Assembly: GCA_017445995.1 (NCBI GenBank)
Contig: JAFSRT010000023.1
Span: forward strand, 80,966-144,965
Length of the DNA stretch: 64,000 bases
From: Clostridia bacterium
GTDB lineage: Bacteria; Bacillota; Clostridia; Christensenellales; Borkfalkiaceae
Direction: 5' to 3'
Both the position numbers and the translations under genes were made by a program. Position 1 is the stretch's first letter, and each line of letters begins with the position of its first letter. This document shows positions 33,122 to 41,660 of this stretch, piece by piece. Below the pieces are notes generated by a model. That model was not told where the DNA came from, made no database searches, and saw only the letters and a program-made list of their open reading frames with translations.

Positions 33122-33910
33122 ATGAAAAACGGAATATTGAAAAAATCTTCGGACACGGCGTTCGTTTTCGTCGCTTGTTTTTTGTTGTCTTTCTTTATAT
33201 TTAACTATTTTACTAAACGCCCGTATTCTTACGTCTTGGCGTTAAGCCTTTCGCTTGCCGTATCGGTTCTTGCGTTTAAGATTATTTCAAGCGCATATAT
33301 AAGCAATAAGAACGCGTCGGGAAACAGCCGTCTTGTTAAAAACACGCTTAACCATTTATGTTTAAGCAAAGAAAAGGACGTTAAAGATTTATTTTATTCC
33401 GCGTTTATAAAAAAGGGCTACGTTGCCGAAATAAAAAGGCGGTATATTCTTCTTCCGAAGGAAAAACTGCAACTGTTTTTCGTTTTCTCGTTCGACGGGC
33501 TTACCAAAAAAGACGTGGTGGCGGTTTACAATATGCTGTCGCAATCTAACCGCGCCGTAATTTACACAAACGAAATATCCGAAGAAGTTAAAGATTTCGT
33601 AATACGCTTTAATAAAAAAATCAACGTCTTTTACGGGAAGGAAGTATTTGACTTTCTAAAAGACTGCGAAGTTCTGCCCGATATCGACTTCGTTTTAGAA
33701 GAAATCACCGCGCCCAAAATAACCGCTAAAACCTTTATCGAAAAGAAAAAAGCCAAAAACTATTTCGTCTTCGGCATTATCTTTTTATTGTTATCCTTTT
33801 TCGTTCCGCTTAAACTCTACTATATTATAGCGGGCGGAATTATGATATCTTTGTCGTTATTTGCAAGATTATTCGGATATATCCCGGAAAAAAAGGACGC
33901 GTATATCTAA
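33122..33910 (+). CDS. Membrane protein of unknown function with a central soluble domain
   Basis: A 262-aa protein with two membrane spans at the N-terminus (about 14-60), a soluble centre (about 75-210) and two spans at the C-terminus (about 217-255). The centre reads like an alternating alpha/beta domain: a strand LQLFFVFSFDG, then AVIYTNEISEEVKDF and NVFYGKEVFDFL, which vaguely recalls restriction-endonuclease-like folds, but no catalytic motif is clear. The ATG at 33122 has GGGGG six bases upstream; the in-frame TTG before it is rejected. It is divergent from nadD-yqeK and its end overlaps yhbY by 4 bp. Confidence 0.7.
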   Translation: MKNGILKKSSDTAFVFVACFLLSFFIFNYFTKRPYSYVLALSLSLAVSVLAFKIISSAYISNKNASGNSRLVKNTLNHLCLSKEKDVKDLFYSAFIKKGYVAEIKRRYILLPKEKLQLFFVFSFDGLTKKDVVAVYNMLSQSNRAVIYTNEISEEVKDFVIRFNKKINVFYGKEVFDFLKDCEVLPDIDFVLEEITAPKITAKTFIEKKKAKNYFVFGIIFLLLSFFVPLKLYYIIAGGIMISLSLFARLFGYIPEKKDAYI

Positions 33911-34200
33911 AACTCTATATGGTTTACTTTTTCCGACAGGCTTCTTCTGTAAAACACGAGTTTACGCCCCGTGTGGCAGACGAATTCCGCGCCTAACTTT
34001 TCTGCGATAATAAACCCCGTCTCTTTTACGTCAAGTCCCGAATTTAATAAAACGGTAACCTTAATTAGTTCCCTTTTTTCTATCGCCTTATCAAGGCTGT
34101 CTATTAAACTATCGTTCACGCCGAGTTTTCCCACCTGAGTTACGCTGTCTATATTCGACGCTAACGAACGAAGATTGCTTCTTTCTTTGCTTGTCAACAT
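33907..34200 (-). CDS. yhbY: YhbY-family CRM-domain RNA-binding protein
   Basis: A 97-aa CRM domain protein that binds pre-50S ribosomes. It starts LTSKERSNLRSLASNID and carries the GKLGVND loop (GxxG type) of the family. AAGGGGG lies before the ATG at 34200; the longer ORF overlaps obg and is rejected. It directly follows obg, 13 bp away, consistent with a shared role in large-subunit assembly. Confidence 0.92.
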   Translation of the reverse strand: MLTSKERSNLRSLASNIDSVTQVGKLGVNDSLIDSLDKAIEKRELIKVTVLLNSGLDVKETGFIIAEKLGAEFVCHTGRKLVFYRRSLSEKVNHIEF

Positions 34201-34213
34201 TTTTATCCCCCTT

Positions 34214-35476
34214 TTAGTCGATAGACTCAAACTCTTCTCCGCCGATTATTACGGTGGATTTCTCGTTTGCGCCCATCTTACGTAGTTGCGATATAACGCC
34301 CCTGTCTTTAAGCACCTTTTGAAGGTAGGCAAGCGAGTTCATATCGGTCATTACTACGTTTCTCTTTAACACGTCTACCAGCGTGCCTATTACTACGAAG
34401 GTGTCGCCTTCTTTTAATATCTCGAAGTCGAGCCGTTCAGGTTTAACGTAATTAAACTCTTCGTATTTAAGCGGTTCAACAGGCGGAAGTTTCGATAACA
34501 CTTTCATAATCTCTTGTTTAAGAAGGTCTACCCCGTCCCCGCTTATAGCACTCATTTTAACTATCTTATATTTTTTTCCGACCTTATCGCGAAAGACTTT
34601 AAGATTTTCTTCCGCGCCGAAGACGTCGCATTTATTAGCGACGATTATCTGCTTTAACTTTATAAGTTTCGCGCCGTATTTTTTAAGTTCTTCGTTGATT
34701 TTTAAGAAATCGTCGTAAGGGTCTCTCCCTTCAATGCCAGACATATCGACTACATGAACTAACATTCTCGTTCTTTCTATGTGCCTTAAAAACTCCGTGC
34801 CAAGCCCTGCGCCTTCACTTGCGCCTTCAATTAACCCCGGAATATCTGCTATCGTGAACTGACTGTCGAAAACGTCGCAAACGCCAAGGTTTGGCGATAG
34901 CGTCGTAAAATGATAGTTCGCTATCTTCGGCCTTGCTTTCGTGATTTTACTTAAAAGGGTACTTTTCCCGACGTTCGGAAAACCTACTAACCCCACGTCC
35001 GCTATCGTTTTAAGTTCTAATATAACCTGTTTCGTTTCCGTCTTTTCGCCCGTTTGAGAAAAGTGCGGGGCGTGTCTTCTCGCGCTTTTAAATCTCGCGT
35101 TTCCCTTACCGCCTTCCCCGCCGATTAAAACCACCCGCTTTTGCCCGTCGGTGAACATGTCGGCAATGATATTGCCCGTCTGCCTGTCCCTTATAACCGT
35201 TCCTAACGGAACTTTTAACACAAGGTCTTCCCCTTGTCTTCCGAAACACTCTTTCGGTTGACCGTTAGCACCGCTTTCGGCAACGTATTTGGTTTTATAA
35301 TAGTAGTCGGAAAGGCTTGTGATTTTGGAATCGGCAATAAATATTATATCTCCGCCCTTTCCGCCGTCGCCACCGTCAGGGCCACCGCCTACCTTTCCTT
35401 TAAAATGCAGAAAGGAAGTGATACCGCTTCCGCCGTCCCCTGCTTTTATAGTTATTATCGCTCTGTCAACAAACAT
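34214..35476 (-). CDS. obgE: GTPase Obg
   Basis: A 420-aa GTPase for 50S assembly and stress control. The glycine-rich Obg fold spans 1-157 (GGDGGSGI, GGPDGGDGGKGGDI), the G domain about 158-335 (GFPNVGKSTLLSKI, DIPGLIEGASEGAG, NKCDV), and the C-terminal OCT domain about 345-420. All three parts are present at normal length. It lies 6 bp after nth, upstream of yhbY. Confidence 0.96.
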   Translation of the reverse strand: MFVDRAIITIKAGDGGSGITSFLHFKGKVGGGPDGGDGGKGGDIIFIADSKITSLSDYYYKTKYVAESGANGQPKECFGRQGEDLVLKVPLGTVIRDRQTGNIIADMFTDGQKRVVLIGGEGGKGNARFKSARRHAPHFSQTGEKTETKQVILELKTIADVGLVGFPNVGKSTLLSKITKARPKIANYHFTTLSPNLGVCDVFDSQFTIADIPGLIEGASEGAGLGTEFLRHIERTRMLVHVVDMSGIEGRDPYDDFLKINEELKKYGAKLIKLKQIIVANKCDVFGAEENLKVFRDKVGKKYKIVKMSAISGDGVDLLKQEIMKVLSKLPPVEPLKYEEFNYVKPERLDFEILKEGDTFVVIGTLVDVLKRNVVMTDMNSLAYLQKVLKDRGVISQLRKMGANEKSTVIIGGEEFESID

Positions 35477-35482
35477 ATATTT

Positions 35483-36112
35483 TCACCTTTTTTTAATCTT
35501 CTTTTCGCAAAGCGCGGTTATAGGACAATTATCGCAATCGGGCTTTTGCGCCTTGCAAAAACTTCTGCCGAGATAGATTAGGTAGTGATGCGCTTTTGCC
35601 CAACTCTTTTTATCGATAATTTCCATAAGCCCCGTTTCCGTTTTTAATACGTTGTCCGCCGAAACGAGACCTATTCTGTTGCTTACCCTGAAAACGTGCG
35701 TATCGACGGCTATCGCGTCCCCGTGAAAAGCAACCGCATAAACGACGTTCGCCGTCTTTCTGCCAACCCCCGCAAGCGACCGTAAGTCTTCCAAATTGTC
35801 GGGAACTTGTCCGTTAAACTTTTCGATTATATCATTACTTGCGCTTAATATGTGTTCGGCTTTCGTCTTATAAAGCCCGCAGGAAAAGATGTATTTTTGC
35901 AGTTCTGCCTGACTTAACGACACCATCTTTTCGGGCGTATTATACTTTTTAAATAATTCCGCGGTAACTTTATTCACCCTTTCGTCCGTGCATTGCGCGG
36001 AAAGAATAACCGCGATAAGCAGTTCGTAAGGGGTGTTAAATCGTAATGCGGGCTTGTCCGCAAAGTTTCGGGATAAAACCGAAACTATTTCCGCCACTTT
36101 TTTCTTTTCCAT
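35483..36112 (-). CDS. nth: Endonuclease III
   Basis: A 209-aa DNA glycosylase/AP lyase for oxidised pyrimidines. It has the catalytic Lys region LSAQCTDERVNKV, the helix-hairpin-helix LAGVGRKTANVV, the catalytic Asp in VDTHVFRV, and a C-terminal iron-sulfur loop with spacing C-x6-C-x2-C-x5-C. The ATG at 36112 fits the family start (EKKKVAEIVSVL); the in-frame upstream part is unrelated. No clear Shine-Dalgarno site is seen. Confidence 0.95.
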   Translation of the reverse strand: MEKKKVAEIVSVLSRNFADKPALRFNTPYELLIAVILSAQCTDERVNKVTAELFKKYNTPEKMVSLSQAELQKYIFSCGLYKTKAEHILSASNDIIEKFNGQVPDNLEDLRSLAGVGRKTANVVYAVAFHGDAIAVDTHVFRVSNRIGLVSADNVLKTETGLMEIIDKKSWAKAHHYLIYLGRSFCKAQKPDCDNCPITALCEKKIKKR

Positions 36113-36174
36113 AGTAATACAGAAATATATTAACACAACCCGTCTTTTTTTACAAGCCGTTAAGCACATTAAAA

Positions 36175-36432
36175 TCAAATCATTTTTATTATTTTGCCGT
36201 TTGCAGTCTCTTTAATTAAGAAAAATCCCACGAAACTCTTTAAGACTTTGCCGTAAACGATTTTCTTGCACAGTTTTAAGTTTTCCTTTTGTATCATTAC
36301 CGAAAGACCGCACCCGATATTCGCTTCTTTCGGGGTTAGCACAACTTTCGACGGCACGCCCCATTTTTTTAGGTTATCGGACAGCATAAAAGTATCTATT
36401 CTCGACCTGAACGAAATAATTATATATTCCAT
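36175..36432 (-). CDS. DUF3343 putative selenium/sulfur carrier-like protein
   Basis: An 85-aa protein: MEYIIISFRSRIDTFMLSDNL, then PSKVVLTPKEANIGCGLSV with a single exposed Cys in the 'GCGLS' motif, as in the DUF3343 family described as Se/S carrier-like. AAAGGAG precedes the ATG. It is divergent from a class V desulfurase-like gene 80 bp away, a pairing that fits a sulfur or selenium relay from the enzyme's Cys to this carrier. The partner assignment is inference. Confidence 0.8.
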   Translation of the reverse strand: MEYIIISFRSRIDTFMLSDNLKKWGVPSKVVLTPKEANIGCGLSVMIQKENLKLCKKIVYGKVLKSFVGFFLIKETANGKIIKMI

Positions 36433-36519
36433 ATCTTTCTCCTTTGCATAATCTATAAAAGATTTCTATACAATATAATATTCTTTTTAATTTATTTTTG
36501 ATACATAAAGGAGTTGTCT

Positions 36520-37641
36520 ATGATTTATTTCGACAATGCGGCAACGGGCGGATTTAAGCCTTATCAGGTATTAGAAACCACGGAAACGGTAATGAAATAT
36601 TTGTGCGCAAACCCCGTCCGAAGCGGACACAGGCTTGCCCTTACGGGCGCGGAGATTATTTTTAACTGCCGAAAAAACTTTTCGGAATACTTAAACGCGC
36701 CGTTAGAGAAAATTATCTTTACCAAAAACTGCACCGAAGCGCTTAATATCGCGATTTTGGGAACTGCCCTGTCGGGCGGACACGTTATTACCACCGTTTA
36801 CGAACATAATTCCGTTTTGCGTCCCCTTTCCTATCTTCGGGAAAAGGGAATAATTACTTTCGACGTCGTTGCGCCGTCAGACACACACTCGCTTACCGAA
36901 AACGTTTTAAGCGCGGTAAAAAGCAATACGTATATGATAATACATACCCTTGCTTCAAACGTTACGGGCGAAACCTTCGACGTTAAAAAGTTGGGCGAAT
37001 TCTGTAAAGTAAATAATATTTTATTATTATGCGACGGGGCGCAAGCGGGCGGACATATAAAAACCGATATGCGCGAGAACAATATCTCTATGCTTGCCCT
37101 TGCGGGACATAAAGGGTTATGCGGTATTATGGGGTCCGGCGTTTTAGCAATCGCCGAAAACGTTTCCCCGTCCCCCGTAATGTTCGGCGGAACGGGGACG
37201 GAATCGTTTAACCTTGCCCAACCGACGCTTTATCCCGAACGGCTTGAAAGCGGAACGCCTAATCTGCCTGCAATCGCGTCCTTAAACGAAGGGCTGTCTT
37301 ACGTTTCTAAAAATCAGCGAACCATTAAAGACGTTTTATTTTCCCATACAAAATACCTTATTGAAAAACTTTCCGATATAAATAAAATAACCGTTTACTC
37401 TAAACCGAACCCCGTCGGAATAGTTTCCTTTTCGGTAGACGGAAAAGACAGCAACGAAATAGCCGAAAGATTAGATAAAGAATACGATATCGCCGTCCGT
37501 TCGGGGCTTCATTGCGCCCCGCTTTGCCATAAATATCTGGGGACGGAAAAAGAAGGGCTAATACGGGTCAGTTTTTCTGTGTTTAATTCGACGCGTGAAA
37601 TAAACTTTTTATGTAATGCGCTTAATAAAATAATCGGTTAG
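36520..37641 (+). CDS. Cysteine desulfurase-like class V aminotransferase
   Basis: A 373-aa PLP enzyme of the SufS/CsdA-like group. It starts MIYFDNAATGGFKP, carries FTKNCTEALNIAI, the AQAGGH PLP region (Asp in LLCDGAQ) and the Schiff-base Lys in LAGHKGLCGIMG. The Cys in RSGLHCAPLCH is where SufS-type enzymes hold the persulfide. The ATG at 36520, six bases after GGAG, is preferred to an in-frame TTG. The GxxGIMGSG loop and partner DUF3343 gene suggest a specialised sulfur/selenium role rather than general Fe-S assembly, since no sufBCD or iscU is nearby. Confidence 0.85.
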   Translation: MIYFDNAATGGFKPYQVLETTETVMKYLCANPVRSGHRLALTGAEIIFNCRKNFSEYLNAPLEKIIFTKNCTEALNIAILGTALSGGHVITTVYEHNSVLRPLSYLREKGIITFDVVAPSDTHSLTENVLSAVKSNTYMIIHTLASNVTGETFDVKKLGEFCKVNNILLLCDGAQAGGHIKTDMRENNISMLALAGHKGLCGIMGSGVLAIAENVSPSPVMFGGTGTESFNLAQPTLYPERLESGTPNLPAIASLNEGLSYVSKNQRTIKDVLFSHTKYLIEKLSDINKITVYSKPNPVGIVSFSVDGKDSNEIAERLDKEYDIAVRSGLHCAPLCHKYLGTEKEGLIRVSFSVFNSTREINFLCNALNKIIG

Positions 37642-37943
37642 ATTTTTTTAATATCTTCGGCGACCTTATAAAGTATTTTTCTTTTTTTATCGTCTAACAC
37701 GGGCGACAACATAGCGACGAACTTATCTACGTCCGCGTCGGAAAGAGTGCCGTTTTCCTTGCCACGTTTTGCTTCTTTATAAATAGCGGATAACAATTCG
37801 TTCTGGTTTTTGCCGTCGAACTTCTGCGCGATACTGCCGATAAGGTTAAACAGCCCGCCGTTGGTTTGCGAACTATTGTTGCCGTTATTTTCTTTTCCCG
37901 ACTTATTTTTCTGACTTTTTACGTAATCGTTAAAATTATCCAT
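37638..37943 (-). CDS. Small soluble protein of unknown function
   Basis: A 101-aa protein. The first 35 residues are polar and Asn/Lys/Ser-rich, then a helical part (LFNLIGSIAQKFDGKNQNELLSA and VDKFVAMLSPVLDDKKRKIL in part). AAGGAG lies before the ATG at 37943. It overlaps the desulfurase gene end by 4 bp, tail to tail, and is divergent from another small gene. No family is recognised; the helical C-terminal half is compatible with a small regulatory or scaffolding protein. Confidence 0.65.
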   Translation of the reverse strand: MDNFNDYVKSQKNKSGKENNGNNSSQTNGGLFNLIGSIAQKFDGKNQNELLSAIYKEAKRGKENGTLSDADVDKFVAMLSPVLDDKKRKILYKVAEDIKKI

Positions 37944-38018
37944 AATATTCTCCTTTTTTTCTTTTACTTTCAATTTTATAGTATGAAAAACATATATTAT
38001 ATTGTTAGCAGGTTAAAT

Positions 38019-38303
38019 ATGGAAATATTACGGTTTTTGTTAAGTTTTTTCGAAAACGAATATCAGAACGGAAAATATAAACCGATTATCGAATTACTTA
38101 AAAACAACGATTTCGATTTAAGTTCGGTGATAAAAAACTTTAATCCTTCCGATTTCGCGCCGATTATTTCGACCTTTTTTAACGAAGGCGAAAAAAAATC
38201 GTCGGAAGTTTTTTCTTCCGACGATAACGGCTTACTGCCCGTTTCTTCTTTTGCCGACAGCGACGTAATCTATGCGCTGAATAAGTTTTTCGCTAATAAT
38301 TAA
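38019..38303 (+). CDS. Small protein of unknown function
   Basis: A 94-aa ORF starting MEILRFLLSFFENEYQNGKY, then NDFDLSSVIKNFNPSDFAPI, with an acidic Ser-rich stretch near the end. A weak AGGTT lies before the ATG; an upstream in-frame ATG at 37983 is possible but lacks a site. It is divergent from the 37.6-37.9 kb small gene (75 bp apart) and overlaps the protease gene by 11 bp tail-to-tail. Both small proteins contain short amphipathic helices, but no clear homology between them is seen. Confidence 0.55.
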   Translation: MEILRFLLSFFENEYQNGKYKPIIELLKNNDFDLSSVIKNFNPSDFAPIISTFFNEGEKKSSEVFSSDDNGLLPVSSFADSDVIYALNKFFANN

Positions 38304-39600
38304 GTATATCTAACGCCCTTTCTATTCCTTTGTCGGTATTAACGGCGTTTTCCCCGCTTGCCGTTATGCCTTGCCCGTGAATACAGGTCTTTTTATCGGG
38401 TTGATAAATATACGCCGTGGTAAGTTTTATTGCCGTCTGTGTAAGCGCATTTACCATCGTCGTCTGCATAATGCCTTTCCCGAAAGTCCTTGCAACGCCG
38501 TCTTCACTCTCTATTATTAAACAGTCTTCGTTAAACGCGCTTTTATAATATAGCATCGCGCCGATTAAACACTCGGACGCCGACGCCGTGTTCCTATTTG
38601 CAAGCACGGTGATTTTTTCTATATCGTTATTAAAATTATTCCCCGTCGCCTGATACGCAGTATAATTTCCGTTCTTGTCCTTTGAGTAGGCGATAACGGG
38701 ATTTTTTTCGTCCGAAGAAATAAGGTAAGAAGATATTTCGCGCAATACGTCCATATCCCCGCCACCGTTGTCGCGAAGGTCTAAAATAAGTTTGGTTTTC
38801 CCCGCTTCTTTCATATAGTTCATTGCCGTTTTTATCTGGCTACCCGCACCGCCCTGAAACTGGTGCAGACTTATATACGCCGTGTCTTCATTTAATATAG
38901 ACGTACCGCCGTCTTTTACGGTAAAGGAAAGGGGATTAGTGCCTTCCGATATAAACTCGCCCGTCTTATCCTTATCTCGGTAAACAACGTAAGAAGTTAT
39001 AAATACCGATTTAATTATAGTCGCGCTTTTTTCTTCGCCGTTCCGCCTGAAATATATCGTTATACTCTCGTTCTCGTTTACCTTCCCGAAAAAGTCGAAA
39101 AGTTGGCTTTTCTTATCAAACGAATAACTCTCGCCTTGATATTCGCACGCAATTATTTCGTCCCCTTTTTTAAGCCCGCTTTTATAAGCAGGTGAATTAG
39201 GGGTAACGTAGTAAACGGACAGCGCGTCGCTGTTTCGTAACAGCGAAATACCGAACCCGAAATAGTTGCCCCTGTCCGTTCTTATAACGTCGGCAAACTC
39301 TTCACTCGTGTAGTATTCGGAATATTCGTCGAGAAGATAAGTCGCTATCGCTTTTGCATAGTCTTCGTCGGTAAACTTTTTAACCTTGCCGTCTTCTTCC
39401 GAATAGTAGTATTTATCTATCATACTGATAACCCAAGAGGTTTCGCTTTTATTCCCCTTTATAATAAGGTTAGTTAAAAACCCGCAACAAAAAGAAAGAA
39501 CTATTATAATGCAAAGAAAAACGGCAGAAGTAGTTTTTCCCTTTCTTCCGCCTTTTATTTCGTTGTTATTTACCGTTTCGTTTTTTAATTCTTTACTCAT
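38293..39600 (-). CDS. S41 family peptidase (CtpA-like) with PDZ domain
   Basis: A 435-aa membrane-anchored protease. One span at about 26-48, then a PDZ domain (about 110-195, GFGISLLRNSDALSVYYVTP) and the S41 domain (about 215-430) with TKLILDLRDNGGGDMDVLRE and the catalytic Ser in NTASASECLIGAM; the partner Lys is expected in the SEDGVARTFGKGIMQ segment. Such proteases process exported or sporulation proteins. It lies 3 bp after the PucR-type regulator gene, so the two may be co-transcribed. The target is unknown. Confidence 0.9.
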   Translation of the reverse strand: MSKELKNETVNNNEIKGGRKGKTTSAVFLCIIIVLSFCCGFLTNLIIKGNKSETSWVISMIDKYYYSEEDGKVKKFTDEDYAKAIATYLLDEYSEYYTSEEFADVIRTDRGNYFGFGISLLRNSDALSVYYVTPNSPAYKSGLKKGDEIIACEYQGESYSFDKKSQLFDFFGKVNENESITIYFRRNGEEKSATIIKSVFITSYVVYRDKDKTGEFISEGTNPLSFTVKDGGTSILNEDTAYISLHQFQGGAGSQIKTAMNYMKEAGKTKLILDLRDNGGGDMDVLREISSYLISSDEKNPVIAYSKDKNGNYTAYQATGNNFNNDIEKITVLANRNTASASECLIGAMLYYKSAFNEDCLIIESEDGVARTFGKGIMQTTMVNALTQTAIKLTTAYIYQPDKKTCIHGQGITASGENAVNTDKGIERALDILNY

Positions 39601-39603
39601 ATT

Positions 39604-40644
39604 TTATTTTACAAGTTTAACTATCGCCGTAATAAGCCTGAAAGTAACCGCGTCCGAAAACTTTCGTATATTAAGCCCCGTAGCCCTTTCTATTTTATCG
39701 AGACGGTACATTAAAGTATTTCTGTGCATAAACAGTTTTCTCGACGTTTCGGAAACGTTAAGGCTATTTTCCAAAAACTCTTCGGCGGTGTTTATCATAT
39801 CTTCGTCGGAAAAAATCTCTTTCGACGTTTCGTCGAGTAACACCGACAGATATTCGCTTAATTTATATTTCGGCAGGTCTTCAAGCATCTTTATCACCAT
39901 ATACTCCTTAAACGAGTGTATGTTGCCTTTCGACGCGACCGACTTACTCATACGGTAGGCTGTAATCGCCTGATTATAAGAAGTGTTTACGTCGTAAATG
40001 GATTTGACCGTTCCGCCTATCGATATTTTTGTTTTAACCCCCGTCTCTTCTATTATCGACTGATAAAGGTAGTATGCGTATTCGTTCGAAGAACAATACT
40101 CGTCGTTTTCGGCGTTCACGAACTTAACGACGGCGCAACTCTTTTCGTCCGACTTAACGACGAAATCGAGACTGTCGTTATTGTAGTTTTCAAGTAGCGG
40201 AATAATATCGTCCGTCTTGCCGTTCTCGGTTACTATCGAAAGAACGAAACACGGCCGTTCGGGAATATTGAACTTTCCGATATTTATTCTTAACTGAATA
40301 TAGTTAAGTTCGCCGTATAAAACCGCCTTATAAAACTCGGTACGGGAAAGTTCCATTTCCTTAAAGAAATAGTTTTCGATAAGTTCGCTTATTAAAAGCG
40401 CATAGTTCTGTTCGGTTTTGCCCGTTCCCGTTATTCTTCCGAAGTACTTTTTATTTTTATAGTTTATCGGGAAAAGCGTTCTTCCGTTCACGGTGTCTGC
40501 AATAATCTTGTCGATATTTTTATTGACCGTTTCGCTTGCACCGACGTTGCCCGCAATCCCCACGCCTTCGGAATTAAACAGAGCCATTTCAAGCCCCGTT
40601 TTCTCTTTTATTCCTTTAATAAAACTCTTAATATCCTGTTCCAT
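39604..40644 (-). CDS. PucR/CdaR-type transcriptional regulator
   Basis: A 346-aa regulator. The C-terminal helix-turn-helix (about 290-346) contains LNVSETSRKLFMHRNTLMYRLDKIE, the PucR-type HTH (quoted in part). The central part has a GGDEF-like fold strand pattern (KISIGGTVKSIYDVNTSY), and the N-terminus (1-120) resembles a sugar-diacid-type sensor. TTGAAA, 17 bp and TATAAT lie upstream, with AAAGG before the ATG. It may control itself and the S41 protease gene that follows by 3 bp; the signal is unknown. Confidence 0.85.
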   Translation of the reverse strand: MEQDIKSFIKGIKEKTGLEMALFNSEGVGIAGNVGASETVNKNIDKIIADTVNGRTLFPINYKNKKYFGRITGTGKTEQNYALLISELIENYFFKEMELSRTEFYKAVLYGELNYIQLRINIGKFNIPERPCFVLSIVTENGKTDDIIPLLENYNNDSLDFVVKSDEKSCAVVKFVNAENDEYCSSNEYAYYLYQSIIEETGVKTKISIGGTVKSIYDVNTSYNQAITAYRMSKSVASKGNIHSFKEYMVIKMLEDLPKYKLSEYLSVLLDETSKEIFSDEDMINTAEEFLENSLNVSETSRKLFMHRNTLMYRLDKIERATGLNIRKFSDAVTFRLITAIVKLVK

Positions 40645-40700
40645 TTATGATACCTTTATACACATTATATACTATCTTGCGGTTTTTTTCAACAAGAATA

Positions 40701-41552
40701 TTATATTCCGCTTAAAAACGCCACGTACCCCATTATAACGGCGCAAACGTAAAGAATAACCGTTATAACGACGTTCTCTTTTATTTTCCTTCTGTTTTTA
40801 AATAATACGACAAGCCCCACGCCCGCGTTGGACGCAAGCCCCGCGACAAGCCCCGAAAAGGAAAGTACCCCTTCGCAAAAACTCTGCGCGATAATCGTCG
40901 ACGACGCGCACGTCGGCAACAGCCCCAAAAGGGATGCGACAAGCGGTTGATACGGTTCGCTACTTATAACGAACGACGCTATCCTTTCTTCGCCGATTAA
41001 GAATATTATTAGCGACAGCGCGACGTTAAAAATAAGAATAAACGAAAAGGTCTTCGTCGCGTGGGAAAGCGTGTGGATTACGTATTTATCCATAAACCCC
41101 ACGTGCCTTTCACCGCAACTTACGCAGTTATCTTTAACGGGGCAGATATGTTTATTGCCGAAAGTATGCAAAAGTTTATTTAATATAATGCCTATTAAGG
41201 ACGCGAAAACTATTTTATATACGATTAAAAGTACAAGATATTTTAAGTTCACTTGCGGGTTAGACAGAAGTACCACGATGCCTTCGTCGCTTGCAGACAA
41301 GAAAACGGCAATAAGAGTGCCGACCCCTATCAGCCCGTTATCGTAAAGTTTTGCGCACATTACCGAAAAACCGCACTCGGGAACTACGCCTGAAAAGGAC
41401 GCGACGACGGGCGCGAACTGACCTTTAAGCGCTTTTTCTATTTTTTCCCCGTTTTTGGAATCTTCGATAAGTTCCATAAAAACGTATATTAAAAATATAA
41501 ACGGCAATAAAATAAGGCTGTCTTTTATTGCGTCGAACAAAACGTCAACCAT
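40701..41552 (-). CDS. Putative manganese/arsenic-type permease
   Basis: A 283-aa protein with about eight to ten membrane spans in two repeats. Each repeat carries a similar motif: GVVPECGFSVMCAKLYDNGL in the first and GLLPTCASSTIIAQSFCEG in the second, with the P-x-C signature in a membrane helix. A central soluble loop has cysteines (CPVKDNCVSCGERH) that may bind metal. The family is annotated either as putative manganese transporter or arsenic efflux protein; the substrate cannot be decided here. Confidence 0.7.
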   Translation of the reverse strand: MVDVLFDAIKDSLILLPFIFLIYVFMELIEDSKNGEKIEKALKGQFAPVVASFSGVVPECGFSVMCAKLYDNGLIGVGTLIAVFLSASDEGIVVLLSNPQVNLKYLVLLIVYKIVFASLIGIILNKLLHTFGNKHICPVKDNCVSCGERHVGFMDKYVIHTLSHATKTFSFILIFNVALSLIIFLIGEERIASFVISSEPYQPLVASLLGLLPTCASSTIIAQSFCEGVLSFSGLVAGLASNAGVGLVVLFKNRRKIKENVVITVILYVCAVIMGYVAFLSGI

Positions 41553-41573
41553 ATATTTATTTTAACATAAAAA

Positions 41574-41608
41574 CAAAAAAACCAAGTGATTTTTCACTTG
41601 GTTTTTTA
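41574..41608. terminator. Terminator after the MsmX-type ATPase gene
   Basis: Stem CCAAGTGA/TCACTTGG with A- and T-rich flanks on the two sides, so usable from either strand. Confidence 0.88.
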
Positions 41609-41660
41609 TTATTTTTTAATTTTTTTTACAAAATCCGCTAATATTTTACAAAAAAGCATA

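Noticed and set aside
37866..38018. Upstream extension of the small gene at 38019
   Set aside because: It would overlap the start of the divergent gene and its ribosome-binding site; the hydrophobic leader-like codons come from the A/T-rich intergenic region.
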